DNA of 64,000 bases from Pelagicoccus sp. SDUM812003 (GCF_031127815.1 NZ_JARXHY010000001.1:186001-250000), one strand, 5' to 3'; numbered from the stretch's first letter, positions 40,097 through 49,397 are shown. The notes: a model not told the origin generated them from the sequence alone. A program made the numbers and translations.

Positions 40097-42706
40097 ATGG
40101 ACGATTCGCGAAGAGCAGATACGGAGGCGGCCCTTGAGAGGGCTCGCGGGTTGCAGGCAGAGGGACGCTTTGGGGAAGCGGCGAGCGTGTTGCGGGAAGC
40201 GGCGGAGAATGATCGGACTGACGGAGAGATCCTCCACCAGCTGGGCCTTTCGCTTTTTCAGGCGGGTCGAGCGGAGGAGGGGGTGAGGTGGTTGCGTCAA
40301 GCTCTGCAGCGGAATCCCGAGCATGCGGAAGCGCTCGCGAATACGGCGGTGGCTTTGAGAACGCTTGGACGCGACGTCGAAGCGTTGGAGATGTTGCAGC
40401 GGAGCGTGAGCTTGGCCCCGAACTTCGGTCCGGCCCAGTTCAACCTCGGGCAATGGCATTGCCAGGCGGGGAGGCTGAAGGAGGGAGAGCGGGCGCTGGC
40501 GCGGTCTGCGGAGCTTTTGCCGCGCGACGGACGCGTCTGGCGCAGTTGGGGCATTGCGGCGAGCTACCTTGGAGACTGGGAGGGGGCGGCCCAGCGGTTT
40601 CGCCAAGCGCTCTCGCTCGATGAAACGGATGCGGCGACGCATGCCGCTTTGGGTAAGGCGTACGGCGAGCTTGGCGAACTGGCCTCGGCCTACCAAGCCT
40701 ATGAGAGCGCCCTGCGCTGGGGCGGCGATGAAATCGACTCTCGAATCGAGTTGGCTGGTCTGGCGATGGGGCTTGGTCGGCATAGCGCTGCGGCGGAGCA
40801 TTTGCGTCGGCTGATTGAGCTCGGGGTGGCCGACGAGGCGGTTTATACGAATCTAGCGGTCACCTACCAAGCGCTCCAGCGATGGGGCCACGCGATGGAA
40901 GCGATCGATCAAGCGCTGGAGATCGCTCCTGAAAGCCCTCAAGCCTTGTGCGCGAAGGCGTCGCTTTGCTTGGCTCAGGGGCGCCCGAGCGACTGTGTGG
41001 AAAGCGCGCTGCTGGCGTTGCAGCAGGAGCCGGGCTTGGAGGCTGCTTGGAGCAATTTGGGGGCGGGCTATCTGGGCGTGAAGCAGTTTGACGAGGCCCG
41101 TCAGGCCTTTCAGGCGGCTCATGAAGTGAACCCCGATCGGGCGGAGCACCTTAATGGCCTGGGCTTGGCCTTGCGCGAACTGGAGCGCTTCGAAGAGATG
41201 GCTATATGCTTCAGACGGGCCTTGGAGCTGCAGCCGAACCAGGTTTCTTTTTTAGAGAACTACGCGGTGGGTCTCCTGAAAAGTGGCAAGCCGGTGGAGT
41301 CGGAACGCTTGCTGGTGCAGGCGATCGGCCTCGATGACCAGCGATCGTCGGCATGGGAGCAGCTTGGCAAAGCCCGTTACGAGCTCGGGCTCCACGAGGA
41401 GTCGAGGCAGGCCTACCTGCGCTCGTTCGAACTGGGGAATCGCGGCGTGGAGGCCAGGATGGCCTTCGCGGCTCGGCAGATCGCCAATGGATCCATCGAC
41501 GAAGCGACGCTCCTCGCCTACCATCGGCAGGCGGCGGAGGCTTTGGAAGCCGGCATCGAGCCCAAGGCCCCGGACTTAAGCGACTCCATCGAGGGAGTGA
41601 AGGCTGGGGGAAAACTGCGCCTAGGCTTCGTGTCGGCTGATTTTCGGCGGCATTCGGTGGCGTTTTTTCTGCTGCCGCTATTTCAGCGATTGGATCGCGG
41701 CCGTTTCGAAGTGATCTGCTACAGCTGCGTTTCCGAGCCGGACCAGACCACGGCCCAGTTTCGGGACCTGGCCGACGCCTGGAGAGACATCAGCCAAGGC
41801 TCGGCGGACGAACTGACGAAGCTGGCCAGAGAGGATGCCATATCCATTTTGATCGATCTGTCCGGTTTCACCGCTGGAAATCGCTTGGTCGCGTTCGCTC
41901 GGCGGGCGGCGCCGGTTCAAGCGAGCTGGTTGGGCTATGCCCATGCCACCGGGCTTTCTGCGATGGACGCCAGACTGGTGGATCGTGATACGGACCCATG
42001 CGAGGGCGCGACCGCCTCGGAAGAGACGGCCTACCTGGAGGGGTGTTTTCTTTGCTACCAGCCGCCAGCGGAATTGCCCGATTCGGGAAGTCCGCCTCTT
42101 TTGGTTTCGAAATCGGCGACTTTCGGCTGCTTCAACAACTTCGCGAAGCTGGGAGAGGCAAGCATCGCGTTGTTCGCTCGGGTTTTGAAAGCCGCGCCCG
42201 GCTCGAGCCTGCTTCTGAAGAGCTTTTACCACGATGACGCGGCGACGGGAGAACACCTGCTGCGACGTTTCGAGCAGCATGGGGTAGAGGCAGAACGAGT
42301 GTCGCTGCTGCCGCCTCAACCGACCCTGGTGGAGCATTTGGAGCTGTATCGGCGGGTGGACGTGGCGCTCGATCCCACGCCTTACAATGGCACCACTACC
42401 ACCTGCGAAGCCTTGGCCATGGGAGTGCCGGTGGTGAGTCTGACGGGTCGGCGGCATGCAGCCCGCGTGGGGCGGAGCCTGTTGCGCGCGGCGGGAGTGC
42501 CGCAATGGATCGCGGAGACCGAGTCCGACTACGTAGCGCTCGCTAGCGACCTGGCTTCCGATGCGAGCGCCTTGCTGGAATGGCGAAAGGCGTTGCCGTC
42601 TCGGTTGCGCAGGTCGACCCTCTGGGATGCGGAAGGGTTCGCCCGACGCATGGGGGATTGTTTTGAGCGGCTTTGGGAAACGGTTTCGGATCGGTCCGCT
42701 CGCTAG
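40097..42706 (+). CDS. TPR and O-GlcNAc-transferase-like (GT41/SPINDLY) glycosyltransferase
   Basis: An 869-residue protein from the ATG at 40097, which follows CGGAG. A chain of about a dozen TPR repeats covers residues 20-480. The C-terminal half is GT41-like: LGFVSADFRRHSVAFFLLPL with the His pair, LIDLSGFTAGNRL, DPTPYNGTTTTCEALAMGVPVV and GRRHAARVGRSLLRAAG (the UDP-sugar site of OGT). It likely adds GlcNAc, or another UDP-sugar residue, to Ser/Thr of a protein, with the TPR part choosing the target. It lies divergently next to flagellin 2, so flagellin is the obvious candidate substrate. It has no signal peptide and would work in the cytosol before export. Confidence 0.86.
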   Translation: MDDSRRADTEAALERARGLQAEGRFGEAASVLREAAENDRTDGEILHQLGLSLFQAGRAEEGVRWLRQALQRNPEHAEALANTAVALRTLGRDVEALEMLQRSVSLAPNFGPAQFNLGQWHCQAGRLKEGERALARSAELLPRDGRVWRSWGIAASYLGDWEGAAQRFRQALSLDETDAATHAALGKAYGELGELASAYQAYESALRWGGDEIDSRIELAGLAMGLGRHSAAAEHLRRLIELGVADEAVYTNLAVTYQALQRWGHAMEAIDQALEIAPESPQALCAKASLCLAQGRPSDCVESALLALQQEPGLEAAWSNLGAGYLGVKQFDEARQAFQAAHEVNPDRAEHLNGLGLALRELERFEEMAICFRRALELQPNQVSFLENYAVGLLKSGKPVESERLLVQAIGLDDQRSSAWEQLGKARYELGLHEESRQAYLRSFELGNRGVEARMAFAARQIANGSIDEATLLAYHRQAAEALEAGIEPKAPDLSDSIEGVKAGGKLRLGFVSADFRRHSVAFFLLPLFQRLDRGRFEVICYSCVSEPDQTTAQFRDLADAWRDISQGSADELTKLAREDAISILIDLSGFTAGNRLVAFARRAAPVQASWLGYAHATGLSAMDARLVDRDTDPCEGATASEETAYLEGCFLCYQPPAELPDSGSPPLLVSKSATFGCFNNFAKLGEASIALFARVLKAAPGSSLLLKSFYHDDAATGEHLLRRFEQHGVEAERVSLLPPQPTLVEHLELYRRVDVALDPTPYNGTTTTCEALAMGVPVVSLTGRRHAARVGRSLLRAAGVPQWIAETESDYVALASDLASDASALLEWRKALPSRLRRSTLWDAEGFARRMGDCFERLWETVSDRSAR

Positions 42707-42791
42707 CTCGGCTTCGAGATTGCCATCGGCAGGCGGAGCGGGTTGAGTTTCCCGGTCTCATCCATCCCTCATCCATATTGACGGTTGTCTC

Positions 42792-43283
42792 ATGAAAGAG
42801 AGCATAACGATTCGATCCATTTTCCTATCAACGGGCCACGATTTCAAGGGCCGGCACGGCCAGGAGCGTCTCAACCACGGCATCCAGTCGGTCGAGTCGG
42901 TGGACTGCGTTCAGGGCAAGGGTTTGAAGGGCGACCGGTACTTCGGCTTCGAGGAGGATTTCAAAGGGCAGATCAGTTTCATCTCCGCCGAGGACATTTC
43001 GGACATGGAGAGGGAGCTGGCGCTCACGGTCGAAGACCGCAGCGCCTTTCGGCGAAACGTGGTGGTGAGCGGGGTGGACTTGAATCAGCTTGTGGGGAAA
43101 CGTTTCGAAGTGGGCGGAGTGGAGTTCGTGGGCACCGAGCAGTGCAAGCCCTGCTATTGGATGGACAAGGCGGTGGCCCCTGGAGCGTGCGCCGCTTTGA
43201 AGGACCGAGGCGGTCTGCGCTGTCGCATCCTTTCCTCCGGAACGCTTCGCCTCGGCGAGCACGACCTAAGCGTCCTAAGCTAG
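42792..43283 (+). CDS. MOSC domain protein
   Basis: A 163-residue MOSC protein. Conserved elements include the KGLKGDRYF glycine-rich loop and the EQCKPCYWMD segment whose cysteine typically binds the molybdenum cofactor. MOSC proteins deliver sulfur to the cofactor or act as small molybdenum oxidoreductases. It opens a tightly packed plus-strand run: the next gene begins 7 bases later, followed by an ATGA-coupled Maf and then MobA. Confidence 0.83.
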   Translation: MKESITIRSIFLSTGHDFKGRHGQERLNHGIQSVESVDCVQGKGLKGDRYFGFEEDFKGQISFISAEDISDMERELALTVEDRSAFRRNVVVSGVDLNQLVGKRFEVGGVEFVGTEQCKPCYWMDKAVAPGACAALKDRGGLRCRILSSGTLRLGEHDLSVLS

Positions 43284-43290
43284 GGCTGGT

Positions 43291-43899
43291 ATGTCGGAAG
43301 TCTATCTAGACGGGGAGAAGGTCGAGTTTCAGGGAGACGCTCCTGAAAGCTGCGCCGATGCGATTGCGCTGATCGAAAACTATCTCGGCGGCGTCGGTCG
43401 TGTCGTGGAGCGGGTGGAACTCGATGGAGTGGAGAGGGAGCTGCAGGATCTCGCCCAAGTCGTCAACTACGGCGTCTTGGCGTTTTTCACTCAATCGGCT
43501 CAGCAGCGTCTGGCCTCGCTTTGCGGTCAATGGAGCGAGGCGAGCTCGCGCATCGCGGAGGAAGCCGAGACCTTGGCGAGCGTGAGTCTCAGAGTGGAGT
43601 GGAAGGAGAGCCAGATGAAGGTGGTGGACTGTTTGGAACGGATGCGACCGATCATCGAAGGCGTGGAGGTGGCTCGAGGCTATGGAGAGGAAAGCCAAGC
43701 CGCATGGACGGAGGCTCTAGGCCAGGCGTTTCAGCGAGGGATCGACTCGATCAACGCCGTGGCCGACGCGGTCGAGTCCGGCGACAGCGTGCGTGTTTCC
43801 GACCAGCTTGCCAGTGAGGTCGCTCCCAGCTGGCTGACATTGGGTCGGTGCTTGCGAGAGGACGTGGCCCAAGTTCTAGACGGAAAGGAAGCCTCATGA
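43291..43899 (+). CDS. Uncharacterised protein coupled to Maf
   Basis: A 202-residue, acidic, mostly helical cytosolic protein without a recognised domain. It begins 7 bases after MOSC and its stop overlaps the Maf start (ATGA at 43896-43899), so it is made together with Maf. No membrane segment or known motif. Position makes a role in flagellin glycosylation, perhaps as a chaperone of Maf or flagellin, plausible, but there is no direct sequence evidence. Confidence 0.72.
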   Translation: MSEVYLDGEKVEFQGDAPESCADAIALIENYLGGVGRVVERVELDGVERELQDLAQVVNYGVLAFFTQSAQQRLASLCGQWSEASSRIAEEAETLASVSLRVEWKESQMKVVDCLERMRPIIEGVEVARGYGEESQAAWTEALGQAFQRGIDSINAVADAVESGDSVRVSDQLASEVAPSWLTLGRCLREDVAQVLDGKEAS

Positions 43900-45674
43900 G
43901 CCTTGGGATGCAGCGATTTCGGGAGCGACACATCCACCTCACGGATCGGGTGTCTGAGGCGACCGCCGATTCCGAGGAGCTCGCTCCTTGGAAAGCGCGT
44001 TGCTTGGATCCTGAGGCCCTGCTGGACCGCTGGATACGGGGCTTGAATCTTCAAGCGGACGCGGCCGTCGCGGTGAGTGGGGTAGGCGACGGTTCGCACC
44101 TCAGGAAGCTGCTGGAGATCCTGCCGGAAGGCGGCATGGTCTTTTGCGCCGAGGCGAATGCGCGGCGGTTCAACGCCTTTTTGGCGACGGATCTGGCGGC
44201 GGAGTTGATGACCGATCGTCGTTTGCTTTTCGGTGTCGGCGAGATCGACGATATGTTTTTCCGTACCTTGGCCTCCTTCGAGATCGTGAGCTATGCTAGC
44301 GCAGAGCCGTTGATCTTCGCTCCCCTTTACCAGGAGGACGAGGCGTTCTATGCCAGGTTTTTCCTGGAGTTCGCCCGCAACGTGGAGATGTGGCGCAAGA
44401 TGTACGGGACCAACCTCTCGCAGTCGGGCTTCTGGCAGCGAAACACCTTTCTCAACCTGCGGCGCTTGATCGTTTCTCCGGATCCCATCGAATTCCAGGG
44501 CTGCTTCGAGGGACTGCCGTTGATCATGGCAGGCGCCGGGCCGTCCCTCGACGAATCGCTGGAGTTCATCAAATCGATGCAGGATCGCGCGGTCGTCGTG
44601 GCGGGAAACTCGTCGTTTCGGGCTCTGCGGCGAGCGGGCGTGGATCCGCATTTCGTGCTGGCGGCGGATCCGAACCCCTCCACCGACCTCGGGTTTCACG
44701 GGGCGGAGATTGGCCGCAGTCTGCTGCTGTGCCCGTTCATGGTGTATCCGGAGGTGCCCAAGCGTTTTGGGGATCGCATCTCGGCCTGGTCGTTTGGGAA
44801 TCCGGTCGCCTCCTATCTGCGCAAGCAAAGCGGGCGTGATCGCGAAGCCTTCGTGACTGAGCAGGGCACCGTTTCCGCCTGCGCTTTCGATCTGGCGGTC
44901 ATCCTCGGGTGTCGAACCGTATTTTTCGCTGGCCAGGATCTGGCGGCCCGTTCGGATGGGCAGATGCATGCCAGCGATTCCTTCTACGCGGATCAGGGAT
45001 CGGACCGAACGACCTTGGAAGGCTGTCGCTGGCTTCCTGGGAACACCTTGGAGAAGGTGCCGGTGGAAGCGAAGCTGTTCGTCTATTTGAAAACCTTCGT
45101 GGAGCTAGCTCGCGCCTACTCGAAGGAGCTCAAGTTGAACGATGGCAAAGGCCTGACCTTGTACAACATCTCCCGACTGGGAGCGAAGGTGGAAGGCATG
45201 CCCTATCTGAGTTTGCGGGAAGCGTCCGAAGTCATGCAGCGCTTTCCGGCCGGAGGGTCGGAGAAGGCATGGAAGCAGGTGGAAGCCATACTGCTGCGCC
45301 ATCGGGTCGGATGGGGCAAGATCGGTCGGACCTTGAGCGAGCTGCAGGACTATGTTTCTCGAACGCTGGAGCTGAGCTTGGAGGCGGCTATGGCCATCGA
45401 GCTGGAAAAGATCGACCTGGAGACTGCCAAGCAGCGAAAGCGCTCGCTGGAGGAAGCTACGACGGCTCGAGAGGATTTCCTGAAAATCCTCATGGAAGGG
45501 CAGCTGAAAAGGGAGCTGCATATCCACGAACGGGCGAAAGCGCTGATGACCCGTCTAGGGGCGGGCTCGGAGCTCGAGCAGCTCGGATCCTACTTTTGGG
45601 CTGTCGCGGAGGGGGCGTTCCACTTGGCGTCGTCGATCGAGATGAGTCGCCAAGACAGCCTAGCCGCTCAATGA
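43896..45674 (+). CDS. Maf/PseE motility-associated glycosyltransferase
   Basis: A 592-residue protein, start at 43896 (after GGAAAGGAAG) rather than an upstream ATG that reads into the previous gene. It has the DUF115-type core: PLIMAGAGPSLDESLEFIKS, VVVAGNSSFRALRRAGVDPHFVLAADPNP and GRTVFFAGQDLA-like sequence, ahead of a coiled C-terminus. Maf proteins move pseudaminic or legionaminic acid from CMP-sugar to flagellin Ser/Thr. The pse genes 5 kb downstream and flagellins upstream support this here. The stop overlaps the MobA start (ATGA at 45671-45674). Confidence 0.85.
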   Translation: MSLGMQRFRERHIHLTDRVSEATADSEELAPWKARCLDPEALLDRWIRGLNLQADAAVAVSGVGDGSHLRKLLEILPEGGMVFCAEANARRFNAFLATDLAAELMTDRRLLFGVGEIDDMFFRTLASFEIVSYASAEPLIFAPLYQEDEAFYARFFLEFARNVEMWRKMYGTNLSQSGFWQRNTFLNLRRLIVSPDPIEFQGCFEGLPLIMAGAGPSLDESLEFIKSMQDRAVVVAGNSSFRALRRAGVDPHFVLAADPNPSTDLGFHGAEIGRSLLLCPFMVYPEVPKRFGDRISAWSFGNPVASYLRKQSGRDREAFVTEQGTVSACAFDLAVILGCRTVFFAGQDLAARSDGQMHASDSFYADQGSDRTTLEGCRWLPGNTLEKVPVEAKLFVYLKTFVELARAYSKELKLNDGKGLTLYNISRLGAKVEGMPYLSLREASEVMQRFPAGGSEKAWKQVEAILLRHRVGWGKIGRTLSELQDYVSRTLELSLEAAMAIELEKIDLETAKQRKRSLEEATTAREDFLKILMEGQLKRELHIHERAKALMTRLGAGSELEQLGSYFWAVAEGAFHLASSIEMSRQDSLAAQ

Positions 45675-46273
45675 AGCGGGACATTCTGGGCCTGGTGATG
45701 TGCGGGGGAGCGAGTCGTCGCATGGGCGAGGACAAGGCCCTGCTCGAGGCGCGTCCTGGCATCACGCAACTCGAATACGCCCTGCAGCTGCTGCGTCCCT
45801 TCTGTCGCCGGCTGGCGGTGAGCGTGGCGGCGGACGAAAGCTCCGCTCGTTTCGGCGGCAAGCTTGCGGACTCGGTGGAGATCGTGCAGGACGTCCCAGA
45901 GATTGGCGGGCCCATGGCTGGGGTAGTCGCTTCGCTGCGCCACCACAAGGGGTGGCCAGTCCTGGCCCTAGCCTGCGATATGCCTTTTCTCGAGCTCTCG
46001 CACCTCGTCCAGCTGCTGAACCGGCGTGATGCAAGCAAGTTGGCGACCGCTTTTGCAGGTCCGGATGGCGGGCCGGAACCGTTTTGCGCGATCTACGAGC
46101 CCGCGGCCCTTTTTCGCCTGGAAGCCTGGGCTCGAGACGGGAACTCGAGTTTGCGTCGCTTTCTGAGGGAGAATCCAGTGGAGCTGGTGGAGAGCGGAAG
46201 ACCGATGGATCTGGCCAGCGTGAATGATCCCGAATCCCTAGCGGAAGCGCGGCGCAAGCTCGGTGGGAGCTGA
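45671..46273 (+). CDS. mobA: Molybdenum cofactor guanylyltransferase (MobA)
   Basis: A 200-residue nucleotidyltransferase. N-terminal LGLVMCGGASRRMGEDKALL is the MobA GTP site (GGxSxRMGxDKA), and the ending NDPESLAEARRKL is the typical MobA C-terminus. It would couple GMP to molybdopterin. The gene begins inside the maf stop codon, so its translation follows Maf. A sugar-nucleotidyltransferase role, for example replacing a missing PseF, is possible but the sequence argues for MobA. Confidence 0.84.
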   Translation: MKRDILGLVMCGGASRRMGEDKALLEARPGITQLEYALQLLRPFCRRLAVSVAADESSARFGGKLADSVEIVQDVPEIGGPMAGVVASLRHHKGWPVLALACDMPFLELSHLVQLLNRRDASKLATAFAGPDGGPEPFCAIYEPAALFRLEAWARDGNSSLRRFLRENPVELVESGRPMDLASVNDPESLAEARRKLGGS

Positions 46274-46439
46274 GGGATTCTGTCCTTAAGGCGACCCGGC
46301 TAAACGCTTTTTTTAAGAATGGCCAGCCTCGGGGCCCAAGGGAGTGTAAAAAGCCCGCTATACTTACGTTGGTGGCCGTTTTTGGATAGAGGATTGTCTT
46401 TGGCTGATGAAGAAATGTGCCCATTCCCGGCGGATTTTC

Positions 46440-46466
46440 TAAAGGTATTCCGCAATCGACCGATAA
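46440..46466 (+). promoter_or_regulatory. Sigma-28 promoter of fliD
   Basis: TAAAGGTA, 11 bases, ACCGATAA: both halves and the spacing match the FliA consensus (TAAA-N15-GCCGATAA). The end of the -10 is 40 bases before the fliD ATG. Confidence 0.8.
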
Positions 46467-46506
46467 CCTCGAGAGCGACATCTGCCGAGTCGCGAGAAAC
46501 TAACCT

Positions 46507-48216
46507 ATGGACAACTTCAACGTAGCAGGCTTAGCGAGTGGCTTTGACTGGAATTCAATGGTAGACCAACTGATGGCGGTCGAAAGGATTCCACAGCGGC
46601 GCCTGCGTACGGAGCAAGGCGCCAACACCGACAAGGTGGATGCCTTGAACACGCTCAAAGGCAAGATCGAGAAGCTGCAAGGCAAGGTGGGCGCGCTGAA
46701 CAGCTCCGCGCTTTTCAACGCCAAGAGCGCCGCCTTGGGCGACGATTCGCTGAACATCACCGCCAAGGCCGCCACCAGCGCCAACAAGGGCAATTTCAAG
46801 ATCGATGTCTCCACTTTGGCCACCGCCACCAAGCGGGTCGGCACGGCGGATGTCGGCGGAGCCATGGGTGATGAAAACACCTTGGTGAGCGATCTTCGGC
46901 TCTCTACCGCCATTTCGGAAGGCACGTTCAGCGTCAACGGGCAGGAGATCACGGTTAGTTCCACCGACACTCTGCAGGACGTTTTCGATGCCATCTCCAC
47001 CGCGACCAGCGGGGTGGTATCCGCCAGCTATGACGCCGGCACTGACAAGATTTCTTTGACCAGCGCTTCGGGCGAGCTCGAGCTAGGTGGCGATGACGAC
47101 ACCAGCAATTTTCTCGCAGCCATGCGATTGGAGCAGCTGGAGGTCGTGGATGGCGGAGGCGGTTCCTCCAAAGTGACCAGCCGACGCGCTCTGGGGGTAG
47201 TCGACCTGGGCGACAGCATTTCCAACAGCGGCTTGACTGGTTCCCTCACGGGCTCGGACACGTTTTTCATCAACGGCGTGGCCATCGATTTCGACGCTGA
47301 CAACGAAAGCGTGAGCGCTCTGATGGAGCGGGTGAACGCTTCCGCGGCCAACGTGACCATGACCTACGATTCCGCGAACGACCAGTTTCGCATCGTGAAC
47401 AATGAGACCGGGGCCTATGCCATGAACGTCATCGACAGCGGAAACGGTTTGCTCGCTTCGATGGGCCTGACCGGGGCCGCCGACATCGGCGATGACCTGA
47501 CCTTTTCCATCGATGGCGGAGCGAACCAGACCAGCCGCAGCAACGTGATCACCGATCAGGATCATGGATTGACCGGGGTGACCATCACCGCGGCGGAGAT
47601 AGGCACGCAAACCGTGACCATCAACAGCGACTCCGAAGGCGTTCGCTCCAAGATCAACGACTTTATTTCCGCCTTCAACGACGTACAGGACTACATCCAG
47701 GAAAAGACCAAGATCTCGGTCGAAAAAAATGACGTGACCGCGGCTGTCCTGTCCGGAAACCGAGAAATCTACTCGCTCGACTCCAAGCTGCGCCGCATGG
47801 CGTTTGACGCGGTGGAAGAGCTGGAATCGGAAGGCCTGTTCCGTCTGGAGCATTTCGGCATCGATTTCATCAGCGGCACCTCCAAGCTCGAAATCAAGGA
47901 TTCGGACAAGCTGGACGACGCCCTCGCCAACGATCTCTCCACGATGGAGAAGTTCTTCGTCAGCGCGGAAAACAGTTTCACATCTCGCCTCGACGAATTC
48001 GCCGAAGGCTATTTGGAAAACGACGGGATCATGGATACGATCACGTCGAAATACACCGAACGAAACAAGGCCATCGACACTCAGATCGAGGAGATGGAGC
48101 GACGTTTGGAGTTACAACGCTCGGCTTTGGAAGCCAGCTTCATTGCCATGGAAGAGGCGCAATCAAAACTCAGCAACCAGTCGGCGGCCCTTGCGTCGCT
48201 GCAGCTTGGGACTTAG
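46507..48216 (+). CDS. fliD: Flagellar filament cap protein FliD
   Basis: A 569-residue FliD. The N-terminal DNFNVAGLASGFDWNSMVDQLM and C-terminal coiled coil (QIEEMERRLELQRSALEASF, ..SNQSAALASLQLGT) are family marks, and there are three variable sections between. FliD caps the growing filament and helps flagellin fold after export. It is preceded by a sigma-28-type promoter, and followed 50 bases later by a lipoprotein gene. Length is near the upper end for the family. Confidence 0.92.
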   Translation: MDNFNVAGLASGFDWNSMVDQLMAVERIPQRRLRTEQGANTDKVDALNTLKGKIEKLQGKVGALNSSALFNAKSAALGDDSLNITAKAATSANKGNFKIDVSTLATATKRVGTADVGGAMGDENTLVSDLRLSTAISEGTFSVNGQEITVSSTDTLQDVFDAISTATSGVVSASYDAGTDKISLTSASGELELGGDDDTSNFLAAMRLEQLEVVDGGGGSSKVTSRRALGVVDLGDSISNSGLTGSLTGSDTFFINGVAIDFDADNESVSALMERVNASAANVTMTYDSANDQFRIVNNETGAYAMNVIDSGNGLLASMGLTGAADIGDDLTFSIDGGANQTSRSNVITDQDHGLTGVTITAAEIGTQTVTINSDSEGVRSKINDFISAFNDVQDYIQEKTKISVEKNDVTAAVLSGNREIYSLDSKLRRMAFDAVEELESEGLFRLEHFGIDFISGTSKLEIKDSDKLDDALANDLSTMEKFFVSAENSFTSRLDEFAEGYLENDGIMDTITSKYTERNKAIDTQIEEMERRLELQRSALEASFIAMEEAQSKLSNQSAALASLQLGT

Positions 48217-48266
48217 ATGCTCTAGGCTGCTAACGCTGATCGCGATGATTTTACTCTCCCACAGGC

Positions 48267-48950
48267 ATGAAACCACTGGCTAATCCAATGTACAAGATTG
48301 GAGCGGTCGCCGCCCTTTGCGCGGTGGTCCTCTCCGGCTGCAAATCGGTCCACTCCTACAACAGCCGTCACGACACCACTCTGGGAAAGAAGGACAAGGT
48401 GCAGAACGTGCATCGCGGAACGGAGCTGCCGGAACACCTGCGGCGGGTGGCTCTGCTGCCTTTGGCCCGTGGCCGATACGACCACATCGAGATGGGCAGC
48501 ATCCGAGACAATTTCGTGCAGGAGATCGGGAAGCGAAACCTTTTCGAGGTGGTGGCGATCGAACCCGAAAGGATGGAGGAGATGTTCGGCTCCGAGGAGT
48601 TCGCCTCGGTGGAGCTGCTTCCGACCACGCTTCTCTCCAAGCTCCATACCGTCTACGCCATCGATGGGGTGATGCTGATCGACATCAGCTACTACAATCC
48701 GTACCAGCCAGTGGGCATCGGCGTGCGAGCCAAACTGCTCGATGGCCACACCGGCGAGATCGTTTGGGCCGCGGACGAGGTCTTCGATGCCGCCAATCCC
48801 GCTGTCTCCAATGCCGCTCGCAAGTATTTCCAGACCCAATCGGTCAACCAATATCCATTGCATCACACTCAGTCCGTGCTGCACAGTCCCACTCGCTTCT
48901 CCAAATACGTGGCGGACGCGATCTTCAGCACGATTCAACCACCTCGCTAA
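48267..48950 (+). CDS. Outer-membrane lipoprotein, FlgO-like
   Basis: A 227-residue lipoprotein: a signal peptide ends in the lipobox VLSGC with the lipid cysteine at C25. The mature part resembles FlgO/DUF-type flagellar-associated lipoproteins (RRVALLPLARGRYDHIEMGS; RAKLLDGHTGEIVWAADEVF), with an internal 'adds to system' pattern seen in peptidoglycan-associated assembly lipoproteins. Position between fliD and flgM makes a part in flagellar outer-membrane assembly likely. The call rests on context and general fold, not on a clear signature. Confidence 0.7.
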   Translation: MKPLANPMYKIGAVAALCAVVLSGCKSVHSYNSRHDTTLGKKDKVQNVHRGTELPEHLRRVALLPLARGRYDHIEMGSIRDNFVQEIGKRNLFEVVAIEPERMEEMFGSEEFASVELLPTTLLSKLHTVYAIDGVMLIDISYYNPYQPVGIGVRAKLLDGHTGEIVWAADEVFDAANPAVSNAARKYFQTQSVNQYPLHHTQSVLHSPTRFSKYVADAIFSTIQPPR

Positions 48951-48967
48951 ATTTGTTTAAAAAGTTT

Positions 48968-48994
48968 TAAAGATCTTCGGGAGAGAGCCGTTTA
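48968..48994 (+). promoter_or_regulatory. Sigma-28-like promoter of flgM
   Basis: TAAAGATC, 11 bases, GCCGTTTA. The spacing is exact, the -35 TAAAG fits and the -10 matches six of eight positions. The -10 lies 57 bases upstream of the flgM start. In many flagellates flgM is itself controlled by sigma-28. Confidence 0.5.
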
Positions 48995-49051
48995 TTAACT
49001 TAACAAAAGATTAACAAACGTCCGAAGAGACTACCAATACACCTGACTATC

Positions 49052-49330
49052 ATGAACATAGATCCACGAAACACCGCCAGCCACCTCTACGCTCAGAACT
49101 TGGCCAAGCAGAACGCTGCAGGCCAGGCCCAGCAGGCCAGCAAGCCGGATCAGGCCGCCGCGGGCGACAAGCTCGAGCTCAACGCTCTGGATAAGCTGCG
49201 TCAGATCCCGGAAGTGCGTCCGGAAATGGTGGCCAAGGGCAAGGAACTGCTCAACGACCCGAACTTTCCATCGAAGGAAATGATGAACGACTTGGCTAAA
49301 CTCATCGTGCCCTTCGCCGATGATGAATAG
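49052..49330 (+). CDS. flgM: Anti-sigma-28 factor FlgM
   Basis: A 92-residue FlgM-like protein. The C-terminal half has the sigma-binding helices: LNALDKLRQIPEVRPEMVAKGKE followed by LLNDPNFPS. The N-terminal half is Gln/Ala-rich and disordered, as in FlgM. It binds FliA until the hook is complete and it is exported. The gene is flanked by the lipoprotein and fliS. No fliA is present in the window. Confidence 0.8.
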   Translation: MNIDPRNTASHLYAQNLAKQNAAGQAQQASKPDQAAAGDKLELNALDKLRQIPEVRPEMVAKGKELLNDPNFPSKEMMNDLAKLIVPFADDE

Positions 49331-49397
49331 GTAACTGACCGCATCGGGCCTAGAGTCCGATATCCATCACACCGTAATCTATTTGTTGACCGACTAA

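Noticed and set aside
42785-43309. Alternative plus-strand frame over the MOSC gene
   Set aside because: It has Arg/Gly/Pro-biased composition and no family match, while the frame at 42792 gives a clear MOSC protein.
44909-45670. Longer start for mobA, giving a 454-residue frame
   Set aside because: It overlaps maf out of frame; MobA similarity begins exactly at the ATG at 45671, which overlaps the maf stop.
45671-46273. MobA gene as the missing PseF (CMP-pseudaminic acid synthetase)
   Set aside because: Its GGASRRMGEDKA and C-terminal NDPESLAEA segments are those of MobA, not the CMP-sugar synthetase pattern.
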